Assembly: GCA_916613615.1 (NCBI GenBank)
Contig: OU744725.1
Span: 67,482,754-67,546,753, forward strand
DNA length: 64,000 nucleotides
Source of the DNA: Steromphala cineraria
Taxonomy: Eukaryota > Mollusca > Gastropoda > Trochida > Trochidae
Reading direction: 5' to 3'
Shown: in pieces, positions 24,846 through 37,213 of the stretch
How positions within the stretch are numbered: position 1 is the first letter of the stretch
Layout of the letters: every line of letters starts with the position of its first letter
Notes under the pieces: generated by a model
The model's input: only the letters and a program-made list of their open reading frames with translations
Database searches by the model: none
What the model was told of the DNA's origin: nothing
Made by a program: the position numbers and the translations under genes

Positions 24846-25145
24846 GGTCATCATAAAAAACAATTCATTTTGTATGAGTTCTTAACCTGAAAACACAGCA
24901 ATGTCTATTAACATTGTTACATGAATTTATTACATAAATTGGTATGTTGTGATTATGTTTTAAGACGAAAATACAATACAAAAAAAAGTGGAAAATTAAA
25001 AAGAAATATAATTGGAACTTTATCATAGAATGTACTACTCAAAAGAATCCTAGGAACATTCGTATATTATCTCATATATACTTGATACCTCAGGATATGG
25101 AAAAAGTTATGTATTTTATGAACTGAACACTGTCTTACTTATACA

Positions 25146-25373
25146 TTGGAATCAATTACTGCCAGTGACGCAGTTTCTGTAAAGCACTTTGATGTCAGAA
25201 ACAGGGCAGAGATAGAATATGAAAGTCACAAGACGTCAGATTCAAAACATTGGGGTCTTATCTTGGGTGACTTTATTGCTTTGAGAGTGGTACTGAAAAG
25301 ACATTTTCCTGAAAAAATTGTAATTTATAATTCCAAATTTGATAAAAAAGATTTTCAGTTTAAAAATCAGTAG
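25146..25373 (+). other. Open frame shared with A1, probably not a gene
   Basis: The frame reads ESITASDAVSVKHFDVRNRA and continues through SKHWGLILGDFIAL to a stop at 25371-25373. A1 at about 13335-13540 keeps the same frame (ESITANDGVSVKRFDVRNRA, KHWGLVLDDFIAL) despite a 21-base length difference from the decanucleotide expansion. Most substitutions between the copies change the amino acid, which argues against purifying selection. There is no domain and no clear start codon. Confidence 0.2.
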
Positions 25374-25829
25374 CTCAATTTCAGATATGCATGTGGGTAT
25401 GAACAGAACTTCAAACAGCTGCTGACATAAAAAAATTAGTGCAAATGATATTACTACTTGAGTACTACTTGATTGTTGACTGTTGGGGAAAGTACGCCAG
25501 GGTGGATTTTTGCCGTCGTTACATAATAAGATTGTATATTTCAACAATTTCTGAAAGTATTATCTTTTGCAAAAAAACAAAAACAGATACAGCCCATTTT
25601 ACAATATAAACATTTATAGATGCATCATACCTGTATCATAGGTTTCGTTTAAGAGTTTCGTTAAAATGATTTACCTATACATTTCAATATCAGGAAGATC
25701 ATTACAGGTTAAGGTTACTTTAAATAATATCTGATAGGGAATTTTCCAAATTTGTTTTTCGTTGACTCTCATTATGATGAAATATATTGTTGCTTTTTAA
25801 CATTATTTTTCTGTCGTCTTTTTTAGTAA

Positions 25830-26960
25830 TAACCATTAGTCCTATTGTAATAAATCACTTATGCTGTGGTACATGTTACACCCTAATTGATTCACAACTC
25901 TCTGTAATGAATATTCATTTTGTCTATTAACCCATTTTTCCCTTTTATTGTTAATTGTTTCACATGCTTGATGTCGGCTAGTTCCCAGATGGCATCATGA
26001 CGCACACAGCATATTTATTTATAAGTCGTAAGTGTTGTTCCAAATACGAGTCATCAATTAAATGTCCATTGTGTTCATGCACAAGTGTGTCTCCCATTCG
26101 AAATATCTGTGTATATCGCCTTTGCACTTGTCATTCTATGTCATATCAAACAATCCAAACTTGATTTCAAATCTACAAAAATGTCCAAACAACAATGTCA
26201 AAAACCTGCACATTTAGGAATGTTTTGTGTATCTAAGGTTATATATGTTTAAATATACATATAGATCTTATTGTTACATTGTATCTTCTGAAACTTAGCC
26301 TCATAAAGAATTTTGAGTAATTACATAAAAAAAATTAGGTTAAGGTTCACCCCTCATGTCATTAGGCAAATGTTTTCATTACAACCTGAGGACATTAAGA
26401 GACAATAATTATAAATGTCACTAGACGGTTCAATTTGCATCCTTCTCCTCTGCTTCTTCAAAACGTTGCCTTCGATAACAACCGTTTAGTTAAAGAATAC
26501 ATCTCATTTACAATCAATAATGTGAATGTTATGGATCATGCTTTCTTTGCAGCATTTATTGACAGGAATTAATTGACATGAGACAAACATGATATGCTGG
26601 TTTTGCATTACTTCAAGAAATATCTTCTTACAGCAGAGGTGAGTCAGTAACAGTTTTCTCAGATGCCACACACGACTTAATGCAGAGTAATGCAGAGGAA
26701 ACTAGAGTTAATGTACGTCAATTTTGACATGTATTCTATTTCAATTCATCAAAACTAACGGCAGAATGAAACCAATTGCAATCTATTGTTAGAGTCGAAA
26801 CATAAACAATTCAAATAATTACCTCTGTGAAATGAAGCACAAATACAATTGAAAATAAATGAAATTTACTTGTGCTTCATTTAACAGCATTGTCACTTTA
26901 AATGAATTTCATTTCATTCTATGAATGCAAATTAGTTATAAATCAACTGTAATGTCATAA
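25830..26960 (+). repeat. Y segment, copy 3 (end of A2)
   Basis: Same marker words, in the same order, as Y1: 'ataaccattagtcctattgt', 'ttgttaattgtttcacatgc', 'gatggcatcatgacgcacac', 'cttctgaaacttagcctcat', 'caatttgcatccttctcctc' and 'gacatgagacaaacatgat'. There are only short ORFs. Confidence 0.65.
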
Positions 26961-28639
26961 CATATCTGGAAAAGATTTTTGTGATAAACTACAATCTAAT
27001 GAAGTTGTAAGCCAACCCATGGTACATTTTCCAGAAGGTCATGACCACGTTTCTTACAAACAAAACCAGATTTCATATAATTTCAGCTTTATAAACGAAT
27101 ATATCATTACTAAAAAAACAATCTCAGCGATACCTGAAACATGCATCACGTCTCATTTAATGTTGTAGCTCTGACGTTATTTATTGTAGAAAGTAGGGAC
27201 GTTTCTTCATAAATCCTCAAACAAATGAGCACCATCAGAAGATAAAAATTCAATTGCAATAAATCAAGAGGGATTTGATATTAACCACTTAGAAGTCATC
27301 AAACCGATAACACATAAAACTGCAGTTATCTCTCAATATATAACTTAACACTCAACAACTGTTAACACTTAACAACTCAACACCAGCTGGTGAACAATGG
27401 CAGGCTTTAGTTAAAGTGTCTTAGATACAGGTACTTGAATTGTTTTGCTTAACTTAACGAGAGTGACAACATCATACTTAACAAAATAATCATGAATTGT
27501 TACATGAGAGAAAAGAAATGTTCAAAGGTAAATAATGCAAGCCCCATTAAACATGTGTTTGCATTCAGTCAATACGTTTGATAACCAAAACAGAATAACA
27601 TTCATAACATTAGTAAAACATTGACCAAGTATTGATTAAAACAATACTTTTTATCATAGAGGTTTTCCCTTAATGAATCGGCCATTGGATTAAATATACA
27701 GACTTTATCAATATTCTGCTCATCGATTCCCGAATCTCTGTCAGATGTAATTCAAAATGTTTAAGTTATTGAGAAACATTTCAGAAGTTGGTAATATCAA
27801 GATAACAGGGAGTTTTCTAGAGCTTGAAAACAGTATGAGGATTTATGAAGAAACGTCCCTACTTTCTACAATAAAGAAGAACTTCACAGCTACATCATTA
27901 CTTTGCACAAGACTGATTTCATGTCCTTCTACGGGATATTCTAAAAACCTGTCAGGATCTTTGGATTTAGTATCAAAACATGTGTAATCGATAATGCACT
28001 TCAACATTTTAATAGCTTGAGCTAGATGACTGAAGTTATTGATGCCAGATACTCCGCAAATTACATTTCTTTCGTAATTAGCTATTTGTTAAAGGGGAAT
28101 CTTAACACTTTATAAAAATATATTGTCGTTGACAAGATTGCTTTTCAAAGATACATGTAAAGAAGGCTCATTTCGGACTTGACAGGTGTTTGTTTCTGAT
28201 ATGTTGTAATTCATTATACAGCATATACAGGTTTGATTCAAAATTCATATTTCAAAGTATTATTCACAGCAAAGGGTGACAGAATGTCCTTTCTGAGGTA
28301 GCTAAATCTGTTGATGTACAGGGTCTGATAAGTCAGAAGGTGAAATATACTATATATGATTCGTTAAGGAACACTTCACTTCCAAATTTATAGAATGTCC
28401 AAGTGCAAATCCACCATATCAAAACCATATATAAACATAGAGTGATCGTTTCATTTGACAGCTTAGTAATACAAATATTTTAGAAAATGCTCATCATTAT
28501 TTGCTTTACCTCTACCAATAGACACGATTTCGGGTTATGAAACGGTGCACTGTAAATTTGAAATATCAGGTATGACATCAAAGACATGCAATGACAATTA
28601 TTGCTATCTTCGTGTGCTATTATTTCCTATAAAGTTTTA
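26961..28639. other. Inter-unit sequence, no supportable gene
   Basis: AT-rich sequence without a recognisable gene. The word 'tgctcatcgattcccgaatctctgtcagatgtaat' at about 27717 is a short relic of the P' block found intact at 32512. The region from here back to 26960 may correspond to 31990-32512 in the next unit. The 76-codon ORF at 27757-27987 has no domain. Confidence 0.5.
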
Positions 28640-29576
28640 GACCTCATACTTTAGCCTTGTTCTTGCAGTTATTGGTGGTTTATGAAATGTAATCTCTGAA
28701 CGATCATTGATTGAACTTGTTAGTTGAGGTCTGAGTATAAATCAAATAAATAAGCACCACTGTCTTCTCTTGTTTTCTTTATTTGATTGTGAACAGCTTA
28801 ATTTGCGTAAAAAGGATGTAAGGTTCGATTAAGTGTCTGCTATCATTTACTATAATCTTGTACAATGTGTGGCCAAATGCAAAAGTCAATGGTAGAAATA
28901 TAGATAAATTAATATTGGATTTGTTAAAAAATCAAACGATTACCTCAATTTACTGATTAGGTGCCAAACTTATCTTAACACAACAAAACAGTCATTTGAG
29001 TTAGTTATGTGTATTTTCCTGATCTTTTTGCTGTTTATAGCTGTTTCTTGAGGTCTTCTTTCAGTCAATCAGCTCAACCACTAATATTATAAACAATATT
29101 TAGATAAGGTTATAGAACTTGTGCAACCGCAGCTTTGAAAAGTATTTATTTAGATTCGATCATGAAAATGAGTTTGTTTTCTCTTAAAGGTTCTTCTGCA
29201 TAAATGCATGTTTTAGATTTTAGTATGTTGCCTTTTGCATTGCTCATTTCAAAAGAAGCTAATTCTAATCATACAACATTAAAATGCTTCTATGACGTCA
29301 ATCCATAAACATTCAAATGATCTGTCATCAAAATATATTGCAATGCTTTCATTATCATCAGCTTCATGGCTGATAAAATTTAATCCAATCAATGACAATG
29401 TAAATGCATCTTTTATAATAAACCTAATTTTTTTCAAATGGATAGCAACTCTTCCATAGTAGTGTGCCATTTCAATCAAAACAAAGTAAGGCTTTTAGGA
29501 ATGATTTATTATATGTATCAATTGTTTTTAATATCATCTATGTCAATTTGTTATGGGGTATTTCTAGACATTCATG

Positions 29577-29975
29577 TTAAATATCTGGCACCAGTGGTTG
29601 ATAGTTTCTTAAATGATAATGAGTAGGAAAGAAATTACCTTCATGATTCGTCTCAACTTTCAAGGCTCCTCCGTTCAGGTAAATTGTTTTATAAACATTC
29701 AACCAGAAGATGTTTAAAATTAAATATAAGAGTGACTTTTGATATAATGGTAAGTTAGATAGTAAACGAATATACATTGTTGCATTTATCGTTCCTATGT
29801 TCAGCTTTTGAAGGTGTGTCAATTGACGTCTATCAGACGGGTAATGAGAACAACAGCTAACATAACATAACCACTTGTCGGACCTCCATTTTTGTGGATA
29901 GTCTAAGATAGTTGTAGAAGTTAGATTTATTAGTACATGACTGCCTCTCAACCTTAAAAAATCTAAGTCAAACAA
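29577..29975 (-). other. 132-codon open frame, unrecognised
   Basis: The longest ORF outside transposons in the A region. The translation (starting MFDLDFLRLRGSHVLINL) has no domain I recognise. It has a hydrophobic patch around 'LLYLILNIFWLNVY' that could be one membrane segment. I could not find a paralogous copy with the frame preserved in A1, A2 or D. Composition is like the surrounding AT-rich sequence, so chance is the default explanation. Confidence 0.15.
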
Positions 29976-30460
29976 TGTGATGAAATATAATGTTCAAGAT
30001 AACTTTTCCATCAGTCAATTTTAGCTTTACACAATAAGAGCCTGGTTTAATTGGCAATAAGTGTTACCAATTATGTTTGAAGCACATTTGAGCAGGGTTA
30101 AATGTTTTAGGCTAAGATATGAACTGGGGAACAATCACGATAAGTTCTTTATCAATATGATTTGCAACAGCAATATCCAAACACGTTGTGGGCTTTCTCT
30201 TCGAATACAAGTCCAAACAAGACTTATGCCCTGAAACTTTCTATTCAAAATCTTATCTATTTCTCATCTAACAGATACTTTGTAATCAAAACAAGAGAGA
30301 CTTTTCAAATGAATTAGATCATGATGTATGTTTATGTTTAATTGATTAGCATTGGTTATGATACTTAAACTCATGAAATGATTTATATCAAGTTATTTTA
30401 TATCATCTGCTAAAGAGATCAAATAATATCCTATCCGTTATTGCTAAGACCCTATGTTGT

Positions 30461-30690
30461 ATCGATCTGCTTGCTGTTTCTAATCCATGTTGGCTGCAGA
30501 TGGTCACAGGAAATCCAACTATCAATCTTTATTTGGCACACTAAATACCCATCCTCTCATCGAGGCTATTGGGATAAGTAATACCATTAAGTGCAAGTCA
30601 GACACTTTCAAGGAGCATTCATCTTAGTTACTTTCAACATGACGTTTTATGCTATTAAACACTACTTCTTGTATTTATGTCAGCGATTAT
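30461..30690 (+). repeat. P box, A3 copy
   Basis: ATCGATCTGCTTGC, then 'ggctgcagatggtcacagga', then the core 'CCAACTATCAATCTTTATTT' with GGCACACTAAATACCC (30515-30550), 'accattaagtgcaagtcaga' and 'aaggagcattcatcttag'. It is nearly identical to A1 in the core while neighbouring sequence is strongly diverged. Confidence 0.6.
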
Positions 30691-32511
30691 CTTTACAAAG
30701 TCATCATCAATATCAACATCAACATAAAACAAATCAAGTGCCATCAACCCTGCGACCTGATTTTATTACTAGGGTTATCATTGTTAAACCAATATTAGTA
30801 ACAGCTTTAAATCAATCTTAAAACAAAACACAAAACAAACAATGACCAGGTTTGAAATTGTTTAGTCAGTTTAATATCACATGCATAGAACATACTACTG
30901 AATCTTATAATATCACTCAAAGCTTTTGTGTTAATATTTGTACAAGGTCACTCTTCATTACTCAGTCAATACTTGCTTTGAAATATTTCAAGTCAGCAAT
31001 AAGATGATAAGGAAACCAGTTTGTTAAGACAAATCCATGCAAAGTTTTCACTTGACATTTTCATCAAGTTTGGAAAACTAATTATTAATTTGTCAGACGA
31101 TCGGTTGGACAACCGCAATAAACATTTACAGAAGCAAAGAATACATGGCATATCGACAATGCAGGAATTAAATTAACTGTCTTTGATGATGTGTTTGTTC
31201 TTTTGACAACTATGATGTATCCATTGTGTGTCTCGTCCTCTTGACCCTTTTAGTTTCAATTGTTCAAATCCTTGATGTCTTGATTCCCAAATGGTGCCAT
31301 GGAGCACACAACATATTTATATAAGTTTTGGTCCAAATAAATTTACAAAGTGCCATGTCTTTGCAAACAACGTTATCAATTACATGTCCAATGGGTTGCA
31401 TTATTCAGAATCGTGAAAATATAAATCCAAATTGGATATCAATTTTCAAAGTGCACACCTTGAAATGTTGATATCTCAAACAGAGATTTAAACATTGTAA
31501 TACATATAAAGTCAAAACAAAAAATGTTTATACTCTCAAGATACACATTGAATAATAATTTGGAATCACTAAAATCAATTTTTATTTTGACATATTTGAA
31601 GGAAGTGTTGAAATAATGAAACTGCTTTATTTCAAGAAAACTTTTGCTACAGTTTGTGTGAGTCAGTAATTGTTTTTTTAATGCAAAACCGCGAAAATCT
31701 GAGGTAGTGTTACTCTTGTCTATCATGGAAAAAAATCTCACCAGAACTAACTTCAGATAAAATCAATTGTAATCCAATGTAAGGGAGTTTCAACTGAAAA
31801 AAAAAGAAACATTCAAAATCAAAACAAGTTTAGTTGTGCTTCGTTGAACAATGTTGTCAGGACAAATCCATTGCAAAGTTACACGTTACTTTCACACCAT
31901 AACATATCTTTATGACATTTACTCATTAGATTCATCTACGATGTTATGAAAACAAAAGGGCAAACAAGCATGTTTTTGTAAATTAGTCCACATATGAATT
32001 ATTCAATGATTTGACTCATTCATGTTACATGTATGTTTGTTATTTTTTTGTGGTAGAAACTACACGGATACACAGAAAAGTGTGCAACAGAATGTCAAAG
32101 ATCAATGTCAATGTCATTTTTCACAATTCACATTCAATGTAGCAAAGATGAACTTACAACACTACTGAATTAACATTACCAGACTATTTTTACGCATTTG
32201 CAATACTTGCAATAACTTTAATTTCAGCAAGCCTGTAGCTCATATTTGAGAAAGCATATGTCTGATGCATTTCTTTGATTTAAAAATATTCATGATTACA
32301 AGCACTCTTTATACAAACCTTGAATAAATTTATAATTCAACTAAAACAATGAAAAATTTACAATGTTAGATATTTAAAACATTCAATCTTATTTATTGAA
32401 CTACATATTATTGCTTTGTAATAAAAGTCATTCTGGACCCAAACATCAGTATTAAATAAACCATTTCAGCTTCGATCGATCTATCATTTGACTATGTTAA
32501 CAACATCTTTT

Positions 32512-32665
32512 CTGCTCATCGATTCTCGAATCTGTGTCAGATGTAATCCAGGATGATAGCCTCAAGATAGTTCTGCCCATAATCAATCTCAGTTTGACAC
32601 AGTTACTACCCTCACTTCCTTCATAATATGGGGGTTAATTGTTATCAATAGTGCATGAAGCACAT
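32512..32665 (+). repeat. P' block, D1 copy a
   Basis: 'tgctcatcgattctcgaatc', then 'tgtgtcagatgtaatcc', 'ataatcaatctcagtttgac' and 'ttaattgttatcaatagtgc'. Four such blocks exist in D1 and D2 (also 37091, 43029 and 45996). They resemble the P box in order and wording (CAATCT, then a 'ttgrcacag/ac' word, then 'attg(t)tat/gatatcat' before 'gtgca'), which suggests distant common descent. Confidence 0.5.
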
Positions 32666-33126
32666 AAAAGCAAAGTTCGTCTTTTTATGTCTATCGTGGT
32701 AACTGTGATCAATCTTAAAATTGGGTCAACAACATTTATTAATGCAAAAGATTTTATACTAGACACTAGTCGTCCGAGTGCAAAACCTACTTCCGGGAAA
32801 ACATTCTTACAGAAGATACAGACTTTCTGAATCGATCAATAAGGTTTTCTTTATGAAATGTCTCAATATATCTGGATCAGTGGATCAGAACAATATTCAG
32901 ATAATAAACATGGTACAGTTAGGCCTCGATAATCCGAACGCTTCCGTTTTATATCAAAAACGTTTGGATAGTGAAACGTTCGGACTACTGAAATGAACCA
33001 AACAAGTTGGAGTTATTCCCCTTTGAATCTACAGGCAGACGCGAACGTATTTTGAATGTCAATGGAGTTTATTTCATATACATATATATATATATTTATT
33101 ACTATTACACAATTTACTAAAATCAT

Positions 33127-33138
33127 AAACTCCAGAAA
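33127..33138 (+). repeat. Target-site duplication of the nested LINE (left copy)
   Basis: AAACTCCAGAAA at 33127-33138 is repeated exactly at 34321-34332, directly after the poly(A) run. This fixes the boundaries of the LINE insertion. Confidence 0.9.
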
Positions 33139-34320
33139 ACTCCTATCAAGCATGCCCTCCTTTTAGGTGCTAATATCATCAAAATATACAAACCTATCAA
33201 CCCATTTTGGAAGGATACATTGGGAGCCTGGTATAGATATATTAAACATTATGATATAAATGATTCGCATATTAATGAAATACTTATGCAACCGCTTTGG
33301 TTAAATCACCAAAGTTTAAATCCAGACTTGATTATCAATAATTGGTTCAAACAGGGTATAACCAATGTAAAAGACATTTGTAAAGTTCACGAGTTTGTTA
33401 CATTCGCAGAACTCCGAGCAAAATACGATATTAAAGGAACAGTACTCGATTTAAATCGTGTCATCCTTAGTATACCCAAAACATGGAAAGATACGATAAA
33501 AGAATCGGATAACTTAACCGTGATGCATATGCCAACCTATTTTCCCTGGAAAGATATTACTAGAACTACTAAAGGGTCAAGACTTTTTTATGATAATCTT
33601 ATTTCGCAAACTTCATGTAATTCTCCAAAAGTTGGTAATAAATGGGAAAATGAAAACAATTATGTCTTAAATTGGAACTGTATATTTATTAGATATAGAC
33701 AATGTACAAAAGATACAAAGCTTCTCGAATTCCAATATAAGTTTATCCACAGAATAATCTATACAAAAAGAGAATTATATAAAATGAGACTTGTTGATAA
33801 CGATTTATGTCCTTCATGTGGTTCAAGTGAGAATATATACCATGTTTATATTGAATGTCCTGTTGTAAGACTTTTTTGGGAAGAATTCAACTCCCTTATG
33901 AATAGATTCCGTAATGAAACCTTTGAAATACAAACTCAAGACATATTATTTTGTGCGACCAATGACCACTTGCTCAATCACATGATATTATTAGCTAAAC
34001 GACACATATTCGTAATGCATATTAAAGATAAGAAACCTTCTTTCTCAATATTCTTAGATATACTAAAAGACATATTTGGTATTGAGAAATATATCGCTAG
34101 GAGGAATGATAAGCTCATTTCTTATGAGAAAAAATGGAAAGAAATTGAGAAGGTCATCTGAGTCACAATCTTGTTTCTTTGTTAAAGGTGTTGAACTGTT
34201 GTTTCTCAACATATCAATGTAATATCTATGCCTTTTTATGTCAACTCATGTGTATATGTAACTTTTCATGACTGTATTATTGTATCCATCGGAAGTGAAT
34301 AAAAACATTTGAAAAAAAAA
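33139..34320 (+). mobile_element. 5'-truncated L1/Tx1-like LINE insertion
   Basis: The insert has an open reading frame through its coding part, an AATAAA at 34298-34303, a poly(A) run ending at 34320, and a 12-bp target-site duplication (33127-33138 and 34321-34332). These are hallmarks of target-primed reverse transcription with 5' truncation. The frame has no stop or frameshift, so the insertion is relatively young. It sits inside the pogo-like element and is thus the last event in this nest. Confidence 0.9.
33142..34161 (+). pseudogene. LINE ORF2 C-terminal part (partial, 5'-truncated)
   Basis: Open from the truncation point to a TGA at 34159-34161, about 340 codons. The first residues include NPFWKDTLGAWYRY, matching the start of the C-terminal region of L1/Tx1-type ORF2 proteins after the reverse-transcriptase domain. 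Counting from the TTG at 33220, residues 197-213 form a C-x2-C-x7-H-x4-C zinc-knuckle (LCPSCGSSENIYHVYIEC), preceded by KLLEFQYKFIHRIIYTKREL. This is the zf-RVT-type segment that characterises this branch. Endonuclease and catalytic RT domains are absent because of 5' truncation, so it cannot transpose itself. Any host promoter or start codon is unlikely. Its frame is intact, but it is a dead-on-arrival copy. Confidence 0.85.
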
Positions 34321-34784
34321 AAACTCCAGAAACACAAAGTGAGACAGTTCAATGTATTATAATCACAAACTACTGACGCGCTAAACTCAAAAGTCAATCC
34401 ACTGTCACTGAAGTTTACCGATCCAATCAGTGTGTTGATCACCTACCCGAAAGCTTTTGATGAACCGCCTGATTAATTAAGCAGAAATAGTGATAATTAA
34501 CTAATCCGTTACAGCTAATTGGCGACTGAATCAACGGTTTAGTGAATCAACATTTAATGAGTTTATATAGAGATTAGTTTGGTTACAGCTGGCTACCGTT
34601 CGGATACCGCAGGATTCGGATTATCGATGGATGGATAATCGAGGTCTGACTGTACATGACTGTCTGAAGCTTCTGAATTGGTTCCATCCTTTATATAAGC
34701 TTAAAGAATGAAAGGTACAGAGTCCATTTGATAAATCCAAATCAAAAGGAAAACATATCACACATACCTGTTTTTATTTTCAAT

Positions 34785-35010
34785 GTTTACCAATGATATT
34801 ATATGAAGGATTACAAAAGGGCTCTATAAGCGTTTTAACTTGTTGTTTGGAACTAGAAGTCATACAAATGTTTGCAATAAGGGTTGAAACGTTTATTTCA
34901 GTTTTGTCATTCAGCTTCTGTCTGAAGAAAAGAGGTTCAAATTCTAGTTTGAGAATAAAGTTGATTTCATATCGCGATATATTTAAGAATATTAACACAA
35001 ATGAAAAAAT
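34785..35010 (+). repeat. R segment, D1 (single copy)
   Basis: 'atatgaaggattacaaaagg', 'gttttaacttgttgtttgga', 'catacaaatgtttgcaataa', 'agaggttcaaattctag' and 'ataaagttgatttcatat'. D2 has this segment twice in tandem (43725-43930 and 43940-44130). The ORF at 34793-35020 is not preserved in D2. Confidence 0.6.
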
Positions 35011-35035
35011 CTTACAATAAATTTCTGAGGCTGAT

Positions 35036-35160
35036 AAAGGTCTTTATATCTTCTCCCATATTTTACCGTGAAGGTTCTTCTTTTATTACCAGGCTGAGAA
35101 AAATCTTCATATTTCCTTTCATATTTCACCGTGAAAGTTCTATTGTTATTACCACAGTTA
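35036..35160 (+). repeat. Local ~60-bp tandem duplication in D1
   Basis: 'ctcccatattttaccgtgaa' with 'ggttcttcttttattacca' is followed by 'ctttcatatttcaccgtgaa' with 'agttctattgttattacca'. D2 has a single copy at about 44175-44225, so the duplication is D1-specific. Confidence 0.7.
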
Positions 35161-37015
35161 CTTCAATTATGTTGAGTAATTTACATGTTGATTACCTATA
35201 AAGACGATAAGACAAGGCAAAATATCTGAAAAACAATACAACCTTAATAAGGTAACAAAAATAGGACCCTATATAGGGTTTCATGAAATTGATTTGATTT
35301 CAAGATTGACTGGATTGCACAATCAATAGCGTTAAATCACGGAGAACCCGAGTAAGTGTTAAAGACAACATACTAAAGGTTCTCCCAATGTTGATCTCAA
35401 ACTATGTTCAGCTGTATCAATCCTCTTCACTTCACGCTATAATAAAACATAGAGGTATTTCGTCAATAGTGTCAAAAGTAGCAGCTTCTTAAGTACATGT
35501 GTCTAAGTTATGCATAGTTTCAAGGTTACTCCTATTTATTTCAAGCCAGGAGATCAGAGTATTTTATTTAGAAAAATCTCTGGAAATATCTTTGGAAGAC
35601 GGCACAATGATGACTTTTTCTTCTAATCTGTTTAATTCGTAATTTAATACACAATTTTTATTTAAATTCTGATGAAAAAGTACTCTATCGGCAAATGTAA
35701 ACATCAAACAGTTTTTCGAAACTTATTTAAAGTTATCACCACATTACACTAAACTTTCTATAATCTCACAATCTTAGAAAGGGGGAATCAACACACATTC
35801 CACAATAAGTCATTTCCCCTTTCACAGTGTAACAAAAAGTATTGCTAAGATAGACTTTCTTTAATTTTATTTGTTAGGTATATTAAGTATCTAAAGAAAT
35901 TATTATTGTTGTTATTTCAAGTTAAAACTTTAAAAAACCATTTACAATATTACAACAACATATTACAGTAATTAAGAGAAAACGATAACAATAATTAGAT
36001 AGGGGAATAATTTACTGAGAAAAAATAGTTTTCATTATAAAAATATTGTTTATTTGAAAGAAGGTAATTGATAAAATTTACAGTAAAACAACCAACACGC
36101 TAAAGGAGATTTATTCATTGAGATAAAGTGATATCAAATCTCAATTCCTACTATAATTTTAATGGTAAATTGATTACAATTATTAATTTATAAATGTTAT
36201 TGTTACTTACAAGTCCTTTATGCAGCCTGTATGAAAGATATATATAAGAAATATATCTAATATATATCCTGAAAGTTTTAGCTAGATTCTTCTTTATGTC
36301 ATATTCCTCCTAAAATCACCAAATGGATTTGGGATTTGGAATGCATAATTTCACAATAATGAAAGCTTTACACTTTTGCAAAGCACAGAAAAGCACTCGC
36401 AATATTGGTAACAAAATAGTTTGTTTGTTCAGCCAAAGCTGTGTGTTTTAGTTGTTCAAATGTCATGAATGCTCCTGTCATCATTCTGGAAATTCCCAAC
36501 AATTTTTTAGTTTCCATTCAGAACCATTTCTTAATTTTATTCAAATCTCAAATGTGTTTGTCGTGCAATAGATCACTTTTATTACATTAGACCATAAAGA
36601 GGTTAAATTCAGGTTAAAAACTTAATTGCTGTTTTCTTTAATAGAATGTGGATGAGTCAGTGACAGGGATAAAGTATCATCAATGCAGAAACCATTCAGG
36701 GTTTACTTTTCAATGAATTTGGACTGTTTGTTACCCACATATTTTCGTAATGTTAACTGTATATCAAATCATTTTTCGAAGATGGAAAAGGAGCAAATAT
36801 GGTTCTCTAACTTTATCTAAATGTTCTTACTTGTCAACCTGTCAAAATGATCAATGAAGATTAACATACCTTATTCTTATCAACGTTAGATAATGATTGA
36901 TTCAATGGGCGAACTTTCCATGATAAACTACATGGTTAGGACTTGATTTCAGATCAAATGTTCAATGTAAACCTTCTCTTTCGAACTACATTTTATTATC
37001 GAAGTACAATCCTCG

Positions 37016-37213
37016 TTAAATGTATAACATCACTATCAAGTCATCCACTTGTTCTATAATCTGAGGGTTAATCCATTGAGGAAGACCCTTCATTGATTCT
37101 CGATGAATCGTAAAGCTGTGTCTGATGTAATTCAAGACGATAGCTTCAAGACAGCTTCGTCCATAATCAATCTCAGTTGGACACAGTTGCATCCAATTCT
37201 CCCTGAATAACAC
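37016..37213 (-). CDS. Small ORF over the P' block, hypothetical (D1)
   Basis: Sixty-five codons beginning MLFRENWMQLCPTEIDYG and ending VDDLIVMLYI with a stop. The D2 copy at 45922-46119 has the same start, length and stop, with about eight amino-acid differences and no indel. Related but stop-containing frames can be read at the other P' blocks (32512 and 43029). No domain, signal peptide or splice structure is recognisable. It is either a coincidence of low divergence between D1 and D2 or a small real peptide. Confidence 0.2.
   Translation of the reverse strand: MLFRENWMQLCPTEIDYGRSCLEAIVLNYIRHSFTIHRESMKGLPQWINPQIIEQVDDLIVMLYI

Larger units (their letters stand above)
16395..26960 (+). 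repeat. Macro-unit A2 of a long direct duplication
   Basis: Direct paralogue of A1 (see 4650-15740). It begins with Z copies at 16400 and 16730, continues through W (17596-18370), V (19805-20500), the P box (24608) and Y3 (25830-26960). It carries three TTAA-MITE family members (18594, 22018 and 23935) that are absent at the matching A1 positions. The offset from A1 grows from about 11.1 kb to 11.6 kb because of these insertions and other indels. Confidence 0.8.
28640..31990 (+). repeat. Macro-unit A3, shortened and diverged
   Basis: Third member of the A family. 'ggttcgattaagtgtctgct' and 'atcatttactataatct' at about 28822 match A2 at about 22678. The P box is at 30461 and a diverged Y segment (Y4) is at about 31230-31990 ('gatggtgccatggagcacac', 'caattacatgtccaatgg', 'caagaaaacttttgctacag...gtgagtcagtaa'). 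It is about a third of the A1 length, so large deletions have occurred. Apart from the P box, similarity is patchy. Confidence 0.55.
32916..34652. mobile_element. pogo/Tigger-like element with TA target duplication, split by a LINE
   Basis: The left end reads CAGTTAGGCCTCGATAATCC from 32916. The right end, 'ggataatcgaggtctgactg' finishing at 34652, is its imperfect reverse complement. TA flanks both sides (32914-32915 and 34653-34654). Subterminal GTTCGGAT/GATTCGGATTATC words repeat near both ends, as in pogo/Tigger transposons. Without the nested LINE (33139-34320 plus one target copy) the element would be about 540 bp and non-coding, so non-autonomous. The D2 paralogue at 43588 reads 'cttggtacatggctgtctct' with one TA and no element. 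Confidence 0.9.
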
